Below are positions 8,537 through 17,310 of a stretch of 64,000 nucleotides of DNA, in pieces. This stretch comes from Bacteroidia bacterium. GTDB lineage: Bacteria > Bacteroidota > Bacteroidia > Flavobacteriales > Flavobacteriaceae. Below the pieces are notes generated by a model that ran no database searches, was not told where the DNA came from, and saw only the letters and a program-made list of their open reading frames with translations. How positions within the stretch are numbered: the stretch's first letter is position 1; every line of letters begins with the position of its first letter. A program made the translations under genes and the position numbers. The DNA is taken from positions 124,001 through 188,000 of the forward strand of contig JAUIDI010000003.1 in NCBI GenBank assembly GCA_030428705.1. Direction: 5' to 3'.

Positions 8537-10402
8537 TCAATATTCATCCTTTACATTTTCCCTTACCCATTTTAGGCACTCGTCGAAGGTGTCGAAAATA
8601 TGTTCTTCGGGAATCAGATCGGGAATAATATCCACCCGTTCCATCATATATCGAGGTTGGCGCAGAACATCTACAAAAAGCACTTTTATTTTTGATTTAC
8701 TAAGATCTATCAAAACGTCTTCCATGGCATAAAGCCCCGATTGATCCATATACTGCATGCGATCCATTCTAATGATTACGGTAGAGGCCGTTTTAGGAAT
8801 CTGTTGTGCCAAGGCCTGAAATTCACTTGTAGAACCGAAAAACAAGGGTCCTTTGAGATGTTTGATAAAAACTTCTTCTTTTAGGTTTTTCGGAAAACCG
8901 ACTTCATCAACCCACCCTACTTCTTTTTCGAGTGCCTTGACATCGGATCGTTCGGCGGTGAGGTCTCCCATTTTTTTCATGAACATTAATGATGCGATTA
9001 CAAGACCTATTCCTACGGCATATACCAAGTTCCATACAGATGAAAGTACTAACACTACAAGCATGATAAGCACTTCGGAACTCAATTTCAAAGGACCTAA
9101 TTTTATATCTTTCGGCATACTGGGAATGGCCTTAAGACCTTTATAGTCCATTACACCGATACCTACGGTAACCAAAATACCTGCGAGTACTGCAGCCGGA
9201 ATTTGCGATGCGACCGGTGCAAGGGCCATCATAATGACCAATAGCATGATACCGGCAATCATACCGGATAATTTGGTCTTGCCCCCGGCATTGATGTTGA
9301 CTACCGTACGGATGGTCGCCCCGGCCCCGGGAATACCCCCAAATATGGCGGCGATACTATTGCCGATTCCTTGCCCCACCAATTCTTTGTTCGGTTTGTG
9401 CTTGGTCTTGGTCATATTGTCGGCTACCACTGAGGTCAGCAACGAATCGATTGCCCCTAAAAGCGCCAAGGTAAGTGCAGTAAAAATATAAGGCGATACC
9501 GAACTTATTTCAAATTGTGTAAAAATACTTAGATTGGGAACGGGAAATCCTCCGGGAATTTCATCGATCGGTCTATAGTCCAATCCAAAACCATAAGCAA
9601 CTCCCGAGACAACGATAAGTGCAACCAGTGCACTAGGAATCACGGTCGTTATTCGTTTAAAGCCATAAATGATAATGATTGTTGCAAGGGCAAGGGAGAG
9701 CTCTAACCAGTTGATATTCTTCAATGCCCTGGGCAGAACCTTAAAGGCACCGATAACACCTGATGCCTCGCTTTTTGCCAAAGTGCGCGCTTCCTTTAGC
9801 ATGTCGGCCTCGGTAATCTCTTGGGCCCTTTTTATGGTCTCTTCAAAGTCTTCGAGAACCAAGATACCCTCGCCTGCTTCTTCCTTTAAAATATTATCGA
9901 GGATGATTTCTTCGGCATGGGGCTTGAACTGTTCTACGAATTCTTCATCTTCCTTGGGGTAATAACCTATGGCCGGTAATATCTGTGTTATCAAGATAAT
10001 TATTCCAATGGCGGTCATAAACCCCGACACCACTGGATAGGGGATATACCTGATGTATTTACCGATTCCTATAATGCCAAGCCCTATTTGCATAAGTCCT
10101 GCCAGTAGAAAGACGATAAGAATGGCAGGTAGGGCTTTTTCGAGACTACCATCGTGAATTGCCACTATACCTGCAATTATAACCATGCTAACAGCGGTCA
10201 TTGGTGCCGTGGGACCGGAAATCTGAGTATTCGTACCCCCAAAAAGTGCTGCAAAAAAGCTGATAAAGATTGCACCATAAAGACCGGCACTAGGCCCCAT
10301 TCCTGAACTTACGCCAAAAGCCAAGGCCAAAGGAAGGGCTACGATGCCCGCGGTAATCCCACCAAATAGGTCGCCCCTAAGGTTGGTAAAAAGGTTTTTC
10401 AT
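8537..10402 (-). CDS. SulP-family anion transporter with STAS domain
   Basis: A 621-residue SulP/SLC26-type transporter: N-terminal membrane domain starting FGGITAGIVALPLALAFGVSSG, SulP motifs (ISGPTAPMTAVS, GGIPGAGATIRTVVNINAGG) and a cytosolic STAS domain over the last ~110 residues (IIRMDRMQYMDQSGLYAMEDV). Neighbouring carbonic anhydrase genes suggest bicarbonate as substrate, though sulfate or other anions remain possible. An acidic, probably helical stretch at about residues 140-220 (KEDEEFVEQFKPHAEEI onward) sits between membrane segments and is much longer than the equivalent loop in the SulP at 12752. Likely last gene of the carbon cluster. Confidence 0.92.
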   Translation of the reverse strand: MKNLFTNLRGDLFGGITAGIVALPLALAFGVSSGMGPSAGLYGAIFISFFAALFGGTNTQISGPTAPMTAVSMVIIAGIVAIHDGSLEKALPAILIVFLLAGLMQIGLGIIGIGKYIRYIPYPVVSGFMTAIGIIILITQILPAIGYYPKEDEEFVEQFKPHAEEIILDNILKEEAGEGILVLEDFEETIKRAQEITEADMLKEARTLAKSEASGVIGAFKVLPRALKNINWLELSLALATIIIIYGFKRITTVIPSALVALIVVSGVAYGFGLDYRPIDEIPGGFPVPNLSIFTQFEISSVSPYIFTALTLALLGAIDSLLTSVVADNMTKTKHKPNKELVGQGIGNSIAAIFGGIPGAGATIRTVVNINAGGKTKLSGMIAGIMLLVIMMALAPVASQIPAAVLAGILVTVGIGVMDYKGLKAIPSMPKDIKLGPLKLSSEVLIMLVVLVLSSVWNLVYAVGIGLVIASLMFMKKMGDLTAERSDVKALEKEVGWVDEVGFPKNLKEEVFIKHLKGPLFFGSTSEFQALAQQIPKTASTVIIRMDRMQYMDQSGLYAMEDVLIDLSKSKIKVLFVDVLRQPRYMMERVDIIPDLIPEEHIFDTFDECLKWVRENVKDEY

Positions 10403-10468
10403 AAAACTAATGGGGTATTGCTGTCGACTTTGAATATATGATTTTTTAAAATAAAACCCAATCTGAAC

Positions 10469-10486
10469 CGAACGAATGTTCGTTCG
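10469..10486. promoter_or_regulatory. Perfect inverted repeat between carbonic anhydrase and SulP genes
   Basis: CGAACGAA-TG-TTCGTTCG is a perfect 8-2-8 palindrome, 12 bases after the carbonic anhydrase stop and 66 bases before the SulP start. No T run follows on the coding strand, so it looks more like an operator or processing site than a terminator. The string TGTTCGTTCGA recurs at 36216. Confidence 0.45.
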
Positions 10487-10498
10487 ATAAAAGGGTAG

Positions 10499-11125
10499 TT
10501 AATCCAAATGGTAAATTTCCATTATATCTTTTAAATAGCCTTCGAAATCGATCTTTAGATCGATCAGTTTGCCCGAATGTATGTCGAAGACCCAACCGTG
10601 AACCCTTAGGCCACGATTACGGTACGCTTTCTGAACGGTAGCTGTCTTGATAAGGTTTACGCATTGTTCCTTAACATTCAATTCTACAAGACGGTCGTAT
10701 TTTTTTGCTTCGTCTTCAATGGCATTAAGCTCTTTTCTATGGATTCGGTATACATCGCGAATGTTTCGTAACCAGGGATTGAGAATTCCTAGGTCCGCCG
10801 ACTGCATCGCCGCCTTTATACCCCCACAGGCATAGTGGCCGCAGACTACAATCTGTTTAACGTGCAAATGGTCGACGGCATAGTTTACCACCGACATCAC
10901 GTTCAAGTCGATACTGATGACCATATTTGCGATATTTCTGTGTACAAAAACCTCACCAGGTCCTGCACCCATAAGCTCTTCGGCCGTAACCCTGCTGTCG
11001 GAACAGCCGATATAAAGCAATTCAGGTTTTTGACCCTTTGCCAAAGTATTAAAATAGTCAGGGTCGACAACCAATCTTTCCGCAATCCAATCTTTATTGT
11101 TCTTAAATACAGTATCCTGGTTCAT
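10499..11125 (-). CDS. Beta-class carbonic anhydrase
   Basis: A 208-residue beta-carbonic anhydrase interconverting CO2 and bicarbonate. Zinc ligands are visible: Cys41 and Asp43 in GCSDSRVTAEEL, His97 and Cys100 in CGHYACGGIKAAM; Asp43/Arg45 form the catalytic dyad. There is no signal peptide, so it is cytosolic. It lies between a SulP transporter and a second carbonic anhydrase on the same strand, the arrangement expected for bicarbonate uptake coupled to CO2/bicarbonate balance. It is closer to the plant/E. coli Can-like branch than its neighbour. Confidence 0.95.
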   Translation of the reverse strand: MNQDTVFKNNKDWIAERLVVDPDYFNTLAKGQKPELLYIGCSDSRVTAEELMGAGPGEVFVHRNIANMVISIDLNVMSVVNYAVDHLHVKQIVVCGHYACGGIKAAMQSADLGILNPWLRNIRDVYRIHRKELNAIEDEAKKYDRLVELNVKEQCVNLIKTATVQKAYRNRGLRVHGWVFDIHSGKLIDLKIDFEGYLKDIMEIYHLD

Positions 11126-11242
11126 GGTCTTCTTTTAAGATTACGGATTAATAATCTGAAAGATAGACTAAAAAAAATCAAAGCCCATAACAAGTATGGA
11201 CTTTGAATAAATTATATACAGCCAATGCTTTTACGCGAAATA

Positions 11243-11872
11243 TTATTCATAGAAATCTACTGCTCCGGTTGATATATCGTACATGCCTCCGACAATTTTG
11301 ATTTCTCCCTGCTTCTCCATTTCGATGAGTACATTACTGCGTTCGCGAATATTGTTTATCGTTAGTTCGACGTTTTTGGCCGAGACTTTATCAACGAATT
11401 CCAGATTGCCCGAGTTTCTTTGATTCTCGTCGCTGGGTTCTTTTACTGCGGCCACGGCCGGTTCGATTTTGTTGATCAAGGCTGTCAAATTGCCCAGTCG
11501 GGCGTGGTCGCAAGCCCCTTTGATGGCCCCACAACTGGTGTGACCCAAGACAACGACCAATTTTGTACCGGCCAGTTTACAGGCAAACTCCATGCTCCCC
11601 AGTATATCTTCGTTGACAAAGTTTCCAGCGATACGTATGCTGAAAATATCTCCCAAACCTTGATCGAACACGAGTTCAGCGGAAACCCGTGAATCGATAC
11701 AGCTTAAAATCGTGGCGAAAGGGAATTGCCCTTCACTGGTATCATTGACCTGTTCTAAAAGATTTCTGTTCGCCTTAAGGTTATTTTGAAACCTTTGGTT
11801 GCCTTCCTTCAAAAATTGCAAGGATTTGTCCGGGGTCATGGTGGCTTGCGTTTCTTTGGTATGTGCTTTCAT
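11243..11872 (-). CDS. Beta-class carbonic anhydrase, second copy
   Basis: A 209-residue beta-carbonic anhydrase clearly different from the adjacent one. Zinc ligands are Cys58 and Asp60 in SCIDSRVSAELVF, and His111 and Cys114 in GHTSCGAIKGACD. No export signal is seen. The Usp gene ends 43 bases upstream and the other anhydrase starts 117 bases downstream, all on one strand. The two divergent copies may differ in regulation or activity, since they do not look like a recent duplication. Confidence 0.94.
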   Translation of the reverse strand: MKAHTKETQATMTPDKSLQFLKEGNQRFQNNLKANRNLLEQVNDTSEGQFPFATILSCIDSRVSAELVFDQGLGDIFSIRIAGNFVNEDILGSMEFACKLAGTKLVVVLGHTSCGAIKGACDHARLGNLTALINKIEPAVAAVKEPSDENQRNSGNLEFVDKVSAKNVELTINNIRERSNVLIEMEKQGEIKIVGGMYDISTGAVDFYE

Positions 11873-11915
11873 AAAATGATATTTTAATGTTTTCTAATAA
11901 ATTGTTTTAATATTT

Positions 11916-12746
11916 TTATTGAAGTCGGTCAATATTGCCCGCTACCAAAATGTTGGTATTGAGTTTATTGATTACTTCTTTGATATCCGATGGTATGGCA
12001 TTCACTTTTTTGTTTGTGCCTTTATCCACCCTATCTACAAATAACAAGTTGATGTTGTTTCCTGCCAAGTAGTTCGAAAGGGTATTGGCCGTGTTGTCAT
12101 TATGCTCAAATACGTATTCAATCGTTTTTCTATCGGAAGATGTCGGTGTTTCTTCAATGGTAGAAGAAAGGCTTTTGACAAACTTGAACGATTTCAAAGG
12201 TTTTTGTACATGAACCATAAGATTTTCGACGAATCCAAGGTTAGCCGATGGTTCCGAACCATTGAGAACACCTAAGGATATTTTACCGTTCGGTTCTAAA
12301 ATATCGTTATCGGTGGTAATCAAGATGGTACCGCCAAAAGAATTCAAAACGAATTCGGTTATACTATCGCCTATCTTAAAATTAAGCGGTTTAGACTTTC
12401 GCTTTCCCAAGACAATAATATCGGGCCTATGGTTTTTGATGTACTTGTCAATTTCGCCTTTTACGTGGCCGAACGCAAACGAATAACCGATTTTGACCCC
12501 GTATTCTTTTGATATGGGCGCTATGATGGCCTTCATTTTTTTGTCGACCACCATATGTTTTGAGTTGATCGAGCGCATGGCCGAAAGTTGGTTTTCCTTC
12601 TCAACGATTTCCGAGGGCTTCTTTACGCTGAACACCTCGATTTCACCGTTGATTATTTTGGCCAAGCTTATGGTACTTTTTAATGTGGTCTGAATAGTGT
12701 CCTTCAAATCTGAAAGTACGACTATTTTATATTTGTTCTTTTCCAT
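11916..12746 (-). CDS. Universal stress protein, two-domain
   Basis: A 276-residue cytosolic protein with a UspA-like N-terminal half (YKIVVLSDLKDTIQTTLKSTISLAKI, and HRPDIIVLGKRKSKPL, GTILITTDND near residue 145) and a second, more divergent half ending TNILVAGNIDRLQ. The classic ATP-binding G-2x-G-9x-G(S/T) signature is not complete in either half. It starts 5 bases after the upstream SulP gene ends, so the two are almost certainly co-transcribed; a regulatory role for the transporter is plausible (inference). Confidence 0.72.
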   Translation of the reverse strand: MEKNKYKIVVLSDLKDTIQTTLKSTISLAKIINGEIEVFSVKKPSEIVEKENQLSAMRSINSKHMVVDKKMKAIIAPISKEYGVKIGYSFAFGHVKGEIDKYIKNHRPDIIVLGKRKSKPLNFKIGDSITEFVLNSFGGTILITTDNDILEPNGKISLGVLNGSEPSANLGFVENLMVHVQKPLKSFKFVKSLSSTIEETPTSSDRKTIEYVFEHNDNTANTLSNYLAGNNINLLFVDRVDKGTNKKVNAIPSDIKEVINKLNTNILVAGNIDRLQ

Positions 12747-12751
12747 GGTAT

Positions 12752-14344
12752 TTAACTTAAGCTTAAACTTGATTTGGGCCGGGTTTCAAAGAACTCGATA
12801 AAGCTCGATGGATTTTCGATTACACCTCGTTTCGAAACGAGCTGAATATCGATATTCCGTTCTTTGGCCTTGACCGAAAAGTCTTCTAAAATTTCGATAA
12901 TATCATTGTCAAGATATCTTGTTTTAAGAAGATTCAATTCTAAATAGGTATCCCTTGGCAAACTATCAAGTTCTTTGAGAATGGCACCTTTGTTGAAAAA
13001 AGTCACTTCTTCGGCAAGAGTCATTTTAATTTTATGCTTACCATTGCTTTTGTCTTCGATATGAAGAAAATGAGAGTTTTGGTAGCTTTTCAACAAAATA
13101 ACAACGACACCAACTGCGAGGCCAAGACCTATTCCTATGAGTAAGTCGGTAAAAATGATTCCCAAGACGGTAACTACGAACGGGACAAACTGTTTCCAGC
13201 CCAGTTCGTACATTTTTTTAAACAAGGCAGGTTTTGCCAATTTGTAACCTACAATGAAGAGTACGGCAGCCAAAACCGAAAGGGGGATCATATTCAACAA
13301 TCGAGGGATTAAAATAACAGAGATTAGCAGTAAAAATCCATGTATTATGGCCGATAGTTTGGTTCTACCGCCCGATTGTACGTTGGCCGAGCTACGAACG
13401 ATTACCTGGGTAATGGGCAACCCGCCGATCAACCCTGAAATGATATTCCCTGTGCCTTGTGCAAGAAGCTCGCGATTGGTCGGGGTGACATTCTTATGGG
13501 GATCCAGTTTGTCAGTGGCTTCAACACATAAAAGGGTCTCGAGACTGGCTACAAGAGCAATAGTGAATGCAGTAACCCATATTTCAGGGTTGGTAATCGC
13601 ACCAAAATTCGGAAAACTGAATTGGGCAAAAAATGAAGTTGCATCTTCGGGAACGGGTACATTGACCAAATGATCGGCCGAAATACCCAAAACATTATGG
13701 TCGCGTGTGAACGCATAGAAAAGAATACCGAGTACTACAGCTACCAAGGGGCCTTGGACCAGTTGAAATATTTTACCTTTTTTGATGAGTACCTTATCCC
13801 ATAGTAATAAAACAGCCAATCCTATGATTGAAATGAGCGTTGCCCCAGGACTAATATTATTAACCGTTCTTAAGATTTCCGAAAACGTGTTTTCACCATC
13901 GACCTGAAAAAAGGCCCAGTCTCCTTCGGGGTCGGGATCATAGCCAAAAAAATGTGGAATTTGCTTCAATATTATAATAATACCGATACCGGTAAGCATT
14001 CCCTTGATTACCGAAGAGGGGAAATAATACCCAATTACCCCGGCCTTTAAAAAACCAAAAACTATTTGAATGATACCTCCAAGAACCACGGCTACCAAAA
14101 AATTTTCGAATCCGCCTAATGCTCCGATTGCAGTTAGTACAATAGCCGCCAGTCCTGCGGCAGGCCCACTGACCCCAATATTGGAACCGCTAAGGGCTCC
14201 TACGATTATACCACCGACAATACCGGCTATTAGTCCTGAAAACAATGGCGCACCACTTGCCAGGGCAATACCCAAACATAGGGGCAGTGCCACGAAAAAT
14301 ACAACGACACTTGCGGGAAGGTCGCTCTTTAAATGTTTAAACAT
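12752..14344 (-). CDS. SulP-family anion (probably bicarbonate) transporter
   Basis: A 530-residue SulP transporter. ATG 14344 gives the normal start (MFKHLKSDLPASVVVFFVALPLCLGIALASG); a longer frame to 14392 adds residues with no counterpart in the family. SulP signatures include GSNIGVSGPAAGLAAIV and LPITQVIVRSSANVQSGGRTKLSAI. The C-terminal STAS-like domain is short and divergent (YLELNLLKTRYLDNDIIEIL). It lies directly before the Usp and carbonic anhydrase genes. This type, linked to carbonic anhydrase, is widely read as bicarbonate uptake in marine Bacteroidota; substrate is inferred from context only. Confidence 0.92.
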   Translation of the reverse strand: MFKHLKSDLPASVVVFFVALPLCLGIALASGAPLFSGLIAGIVGGIIVGALSGSNIGVSGPAAGLAAIVLTAIGALGGFENFLVAVVLGGIIQIVFGFLKAGVIGYYFPSSVIKGMLTGIGIIIILKQIPHFFGYDPDPEGDWAFFQVDGENTFSEILRTVNNISPGATLISIIGLAVLLLWDKVLIKKGKIFQLVQGPLVAVVLGILFYAFTRDHNVLGISADHLVNVPVPEDATSFFAQFSFPNFGAITNPEIWVTAFTIALVASLETLLCVEATDKLDPHKNVTPTNRELLAQGTGNIISGLIGGLPITQVIVRSSANVQSGGRTKLSAIIHGFLLLISVILIPRLLNMIPLSVLAAVLFIVGYKLAKPALFKKMYELGWKQFVPFVVTVLGIIFTDLLIGIGLGLAVGVVVILLKSYQNSHFLHIEDKSNGKHKIKMTLAEEVTFFNKGAILKELDSLPRDTYLELNLLKTRYLDNDIIEILEDFSVKAKERNIDIQLVSKRGVIENPSSFIEFFETRPKSSLSLS

Positions 14345-14416
14345 ATATATTAATATTGCGCCTTCCATGAAAATGGAAGACAGGTTAGTCAATTGAATAA
14401 AAAAATGCAGAGTGGA

Positions 14417-14713
14417 CTAACCGATGTGCTTGGGAGGGGGTGGGACTATTTCCAGTGTGTAATCGAAATATCCAGTAATGTGGTAAAAACGTATGCTGGA
14501 TTCCATAGACTGGCTTAGGAGGGAAAAATCGAGTAAACCGTTGTTTACAAATTTTTCTTCGCCGTTTGCCTTTTTTCCTGTTTCTTGTTGTTCTTCTTCA
14601 TTGAGGTTGGTAACAACTACGGGGTTATCGACATCACATATTGTAATGACACTAGGTGCGACAATTGCGAATAGCCACAACAGAAGAAGAGTAATACGTA
14701 CAAATTTCTTCAT
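14417..14713 (-). CDS. Small exported protein, first gene of the SulP cluster
   Basis: A 98-residue protein starting MKKFVRITLLLLWLFAIVAPS, a signal peptide or single membrane anchor, followed by a polar Glu-rich segment, a short amphipathic part (FSLLSQSMESSIRFYHITGYF) and a proline-rich end (VPPPPKHIG). No domain recognised. It is immediately preceded by a TATATTTG promoter box and lies 72 bases upstream of the SulP gene on the same strand, so it is probably co-expressed with the carbon cluster. Function unknown. Confidence 0.7.
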   Translation of the reverse strand: MKKFVRITLLLLWLFAIVAPSVITICDVDNPVVVTNLNEEEQQETGKKANGEEKFVNNGLLDFSLLSQSMESSIRFYHITGYFDYTLEIVPPPPKHIG

Positions 14714-14729
14714 AGTTTGTCGTAAGCTG

Positions 14730-14737
14730 CAAATATA
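14730..14737 (-). promoter_or_regulatory. -7 promoter element of the SulP/carbonic anhydrase cluster
   Basis: Minus strand reads TATATTTGCAG, an exact TAnnTTTG match ending 16 bases before the ATG of the 98-residue protein. It is the only clear promoter box seen upstream of the cluster. Confidence 0.55.
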
Positions 14738-14771
14738 ATAGGTCTTAGACTGAATTTCTGTTAACTAAAGT

Positions 14772-15530
14772 TTAAAAATCCTTTAACGTTTTAATACTTT
14801 CCTTTGGCAACCAGCCCGTTTTGCCATCCGCAATTTGTATTTTATTAAAATCGTTCAGCTCTTCAAGTATGTTGACTTTCGCCCCTTCGTGCAAAGTGAA
14901 TATTTCTAGACTCCTATCGTTTGGCTCGGATCGTACGGCAATTTCTTCCGAAAATACTATGGCTGGCCGATCTGACTTGAATTCGTTGTACTGAACGAAT
15001 GCGAAGATTATCGAAATAATCGAGATTAAAAAGGCAACCATACTTGCGATAAAGGCAATGCGTTTTCGGGACGAATACCTGAAAAAATAAAATGCAATGT
15101 AGAGTAGAACAAATAATACCATAAAAACTACTGTTATTTTTGCCCATTGATTGAAGGATAAAAACCCGGTCAGGTCCTTCTTGATTTTTGCCAGACCTGT
15201 TTCGGGAATCTTGTCTATGGCATCCAAAGTCATGTTTTGTGCATAGGTCAGGTTGTTCTTTGTTTCCGGGTCGTTCGGTTTTAATAGCAATGCTTTTTCG
15301 TAATAGTAGATGCTCGGTGCAATTTGGTTCAATTTGTAATAACAATTGCCAAGGTTAAAATAGAGTTCGGCCGAATGTTGGCCATTTTCCAAAATCTCCA
15401 GGTAGTTTTCTACAGCTTTTTCATAACTGCCTTCATTGTACGCTTCCGTGGCTTCATCAAAAAGCGATTCATTTTGAGCGGAAACCGATAAACAAACTAC
15501 CAGCAGAAAAAATAGCGTTAGTTTTTTCAT
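14772..15530 (-). CDS. batE: BatE: TPR and SH3-domain membrane protein
   Basis: A 252-residue protein: signal peptide (residues 1-18), TPR repeats at about 20-90 (AELYFNLGNCYYKLNQ, PSIYYYEKALLLKPND), two membrane segments at about 130-175, and a C-terminal bacterial SH3 domain (IAVRSEPNDRSLEIF, GAKVNILEE, GKTGWLPKESI). This matches BatE of the Bacteroides aerotolerance operon. Its start overlaps the batD stop by 4 bases, implying translational coupling. It is the last gene of the operon. The molecular role of Bat proteins is not settled. Confidence 0.88.
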   Translation of the reverse strand: MKKLTLFFLLVVCLSVSAQNESLFDEATEAYNEGSYEKAVENYLEILENGQHSAELYFNLGNCYYKLNQIAPSIYYYEKALLLKPNDPETKNNLTYAQNMTLDAIDKIPETGLAKIKKDLTGFLSFNQWAKITVVFMVLFVLLYIAFYFFRYSSRKRIAFIASMVAFLISIISIIFAFVQYNEFKSDRPAIVFSEEIAVRSEPNDRSLEIFTLHEGAKVNILEELNDFNKIQIADGKTGWLPKESIKTLKDF

Positions 15531-17305
15531 AATTGTTTGTCTATTTGGGAAATCACCTCACTTGCCTTGTTGTAATCTTGCTGCATCTGTACATCGGAAA
15601 ATGGGCTATAGCGGGCCATTTCACAATTTTTGAGCAACCCGATAAAACCCTCGTTCGTAGCATCGTCAACTTGCTTTTGGGCAAGTAGCGATGCAATTTT
15701 ATCCTTACTGAACTCGCTGGTCTCGATTTTTAGCTTGGCCTTGAGATAGTTGTGCAGACCTTTTTCGAGCGCAACATAGAATGCATCTTTATTGCCCAAC
15801 GCCTTTTTGGCGGTCGACAGATACTTTCTTGCCAATCGATTGGCCTTTTTTATTTTATTTCCGGCGACATCATCAGCTATGGCTTTTCGTTTTTTTCTGA
15901 ACAAAATAGCAATCGGAATCAATAATAGCGGCAGCGACATCCACAAAAAGAAACGGGTCGAACCAAAAAAATAATCAGTGCCAATGGCAGATAGGTTCGG
16001 TTCCAGTTTGATAAAGTTGAACAAATTACCCGTTAGCTCAACGGCTTGTCTATTGCCTGTCGAGGGAATCAAACCACTACTATCGGTATTGTTCGGGCCT
16101 TGTATGACATCGATTACGATTTCTTTCGAATTGATCGTGTTGTATTTTTCGGTCTTGGGGTCGAAATAGCTGAAGGAAATGCTCGGTACGGGATACTTTC
16201 CCTTAAAAGATGGAACTATAGTGTAATTATCGCTTACCTTACCCTGTGAACCGGACAATGTTGTTCGAACGTTTTCCTCAAATTCGGGTTCGTAGACCTC
16301 TAAGGAACTGGGAAGGTTGAGTTCGGGAAGCTTGAACAACTTCAAATTACCTCTACCGCTCACTTGAACCTTGGCCTGCAATGATTCGGTCGCATTCAAA
16401 TTGGTCTTACTGGTCGTTACGGAAAAGTCAAAACTACCTACCGCACCGCTAAAGTCCGCCGGTCTTCCAGCGGTTGGTAATGCCTTTACATCAATGGTAC
16501 GTTTGCCCGCGGAAACAATTTTATTGGTCTGGGTAAAGATTCGCTGCCCAAAAAAGTCACGTTTATTGGTCGGTACATCTATGCTTACCTCAAGTGAAAG
16601 CGGTTCGATTTCAAGTTTGCCTGATTTCTGCGGATATAATACTATTCTTTTTAAGATCACATAACGATAGGGCTTGCCTTTATAGGAGCCATTCTCCGCA
16701 GTCGGCCTTGAAACGGGAATGTCATGGCTCCAAAAGTTGTTGTATTTTGGGTTGTCCAACGGGTGATAGTTCGATACACTAATATTCGGACTGACATATA
16801 ATTTATAGACGACACTGATAGCCTCGTTAAGATAAGGATTCGTTTTTGAGACCTCGGCTACGAGATGCAAACTTTCATCGGCCACATCATCGACTGTTTT
16901 TTCAGAACTGGGCTTGTCTACCGCTGGACCGATCGTCACTTTCTTGGCAGCCGATTTATAAATTTTTCCGCCTATTTCGATGGTCGCTTGTTTAATGGTC
17001 GCGGTTCCCTGCGCCGTAGGCTGCAAGAAATAGGTAAGTGACTTGGAATAGCTTCGAACCCCATTGATCCAACTCGAACTGATTTGTGTAGATGGCCCCA
17101 TCAATACCCTGAACCCCTCAAAGTCTGGAGGGGTAAAATTATCGCCATCCTGGTTCATGACGAACTCGACACGAAGACGCTCATTGATGCCCAATTTGTC
17201 TTTACTGACCTGTACCTCAAAAGTAACCGCATCGTCTTCTTGTGCCCACAACCCGAAGGTCGTGAACAATATTGAAAACAGGACAATACATCTTTTAACA
17301 AACAT
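15527..17305 (-). CDS. batD: BatD family protein
   Basis: A 592-residue BatD (oxygen-tolerance) protein: Sec signal peptide to about residue 21 (LFTTFGLWAQ), a large extracytoplasmic part of repeated beta-sandwich segments (FEVQVSKDKLGINERLRVEFVM; HLVAEVSKTNPYLNEAISVVYKLY; FDFSVTTSKTNLNATESLQAKV), one membrane segment around 440-460 (WMSLPLLLIPIAILF) and a cytosolic helical tail. It follows batC by 5 bases and overlaps batE. It probably works in the periplasm with the VWA proteins BatA and BatB. Confidence 0.9.
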   Translation of the reverse strand: MFVKRCIVLFSILFTTFGLWAQEDDAVTFEVQVSKDKLGINERLRVEFVMNQDGDNFTPPDFEGFRVLMGPSTQISSSWINGVRSYSKSLTYFLQPTAQGTATIKQATIEIGGKIYKSAAKKVTIGPAVDKPSSEKTVDDVADESLHLVAEVSKTNPYLNEAISVVYKLYVSPNISVSNYHPLDNPKYNNFWSHDIPVSRPTAENGSYKGKPYRYVILKRIVLYPQKSGKLEIEPLSLEVSIDVPTNKRDFFGQRIFTQTNKIVSAGKRTIDVKALPTAGRPADFSGAVGSFDFSVTTSKTNLNATESLQAKVQVSGRGNLKLFKLPELNLPSSLEVYEPEFEENVRTTLSGSQGKVSDNYTIVPSFKGKYPVPSISFSYFDPKTEKYNTINSKEIVIDVIQGPNNTDSSGLIPSTGNRQAVELTGNLFNFIKLEPNLSAIGTDYFFGSTRFFLWMSLPLLLIPIAILFRKKRKAIADDVAGNKIKKANRLARKYLSTAKKALGNKDAFYVALEKGLHNYLKAKLKIETSEFSKDKIASLLAQKQVDDATNEGFIGLLKNCEMARYSPFSDVQMQQDYNKASEVISQIDKQL

Positions 17306-17310
17306 CTTAT

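Noticed and set aside
10469-10486. Palindrome as transcription terminator
   Set aside because: There is no T run directly after the stem on the coding strand, so an operator or processing site was preferred.
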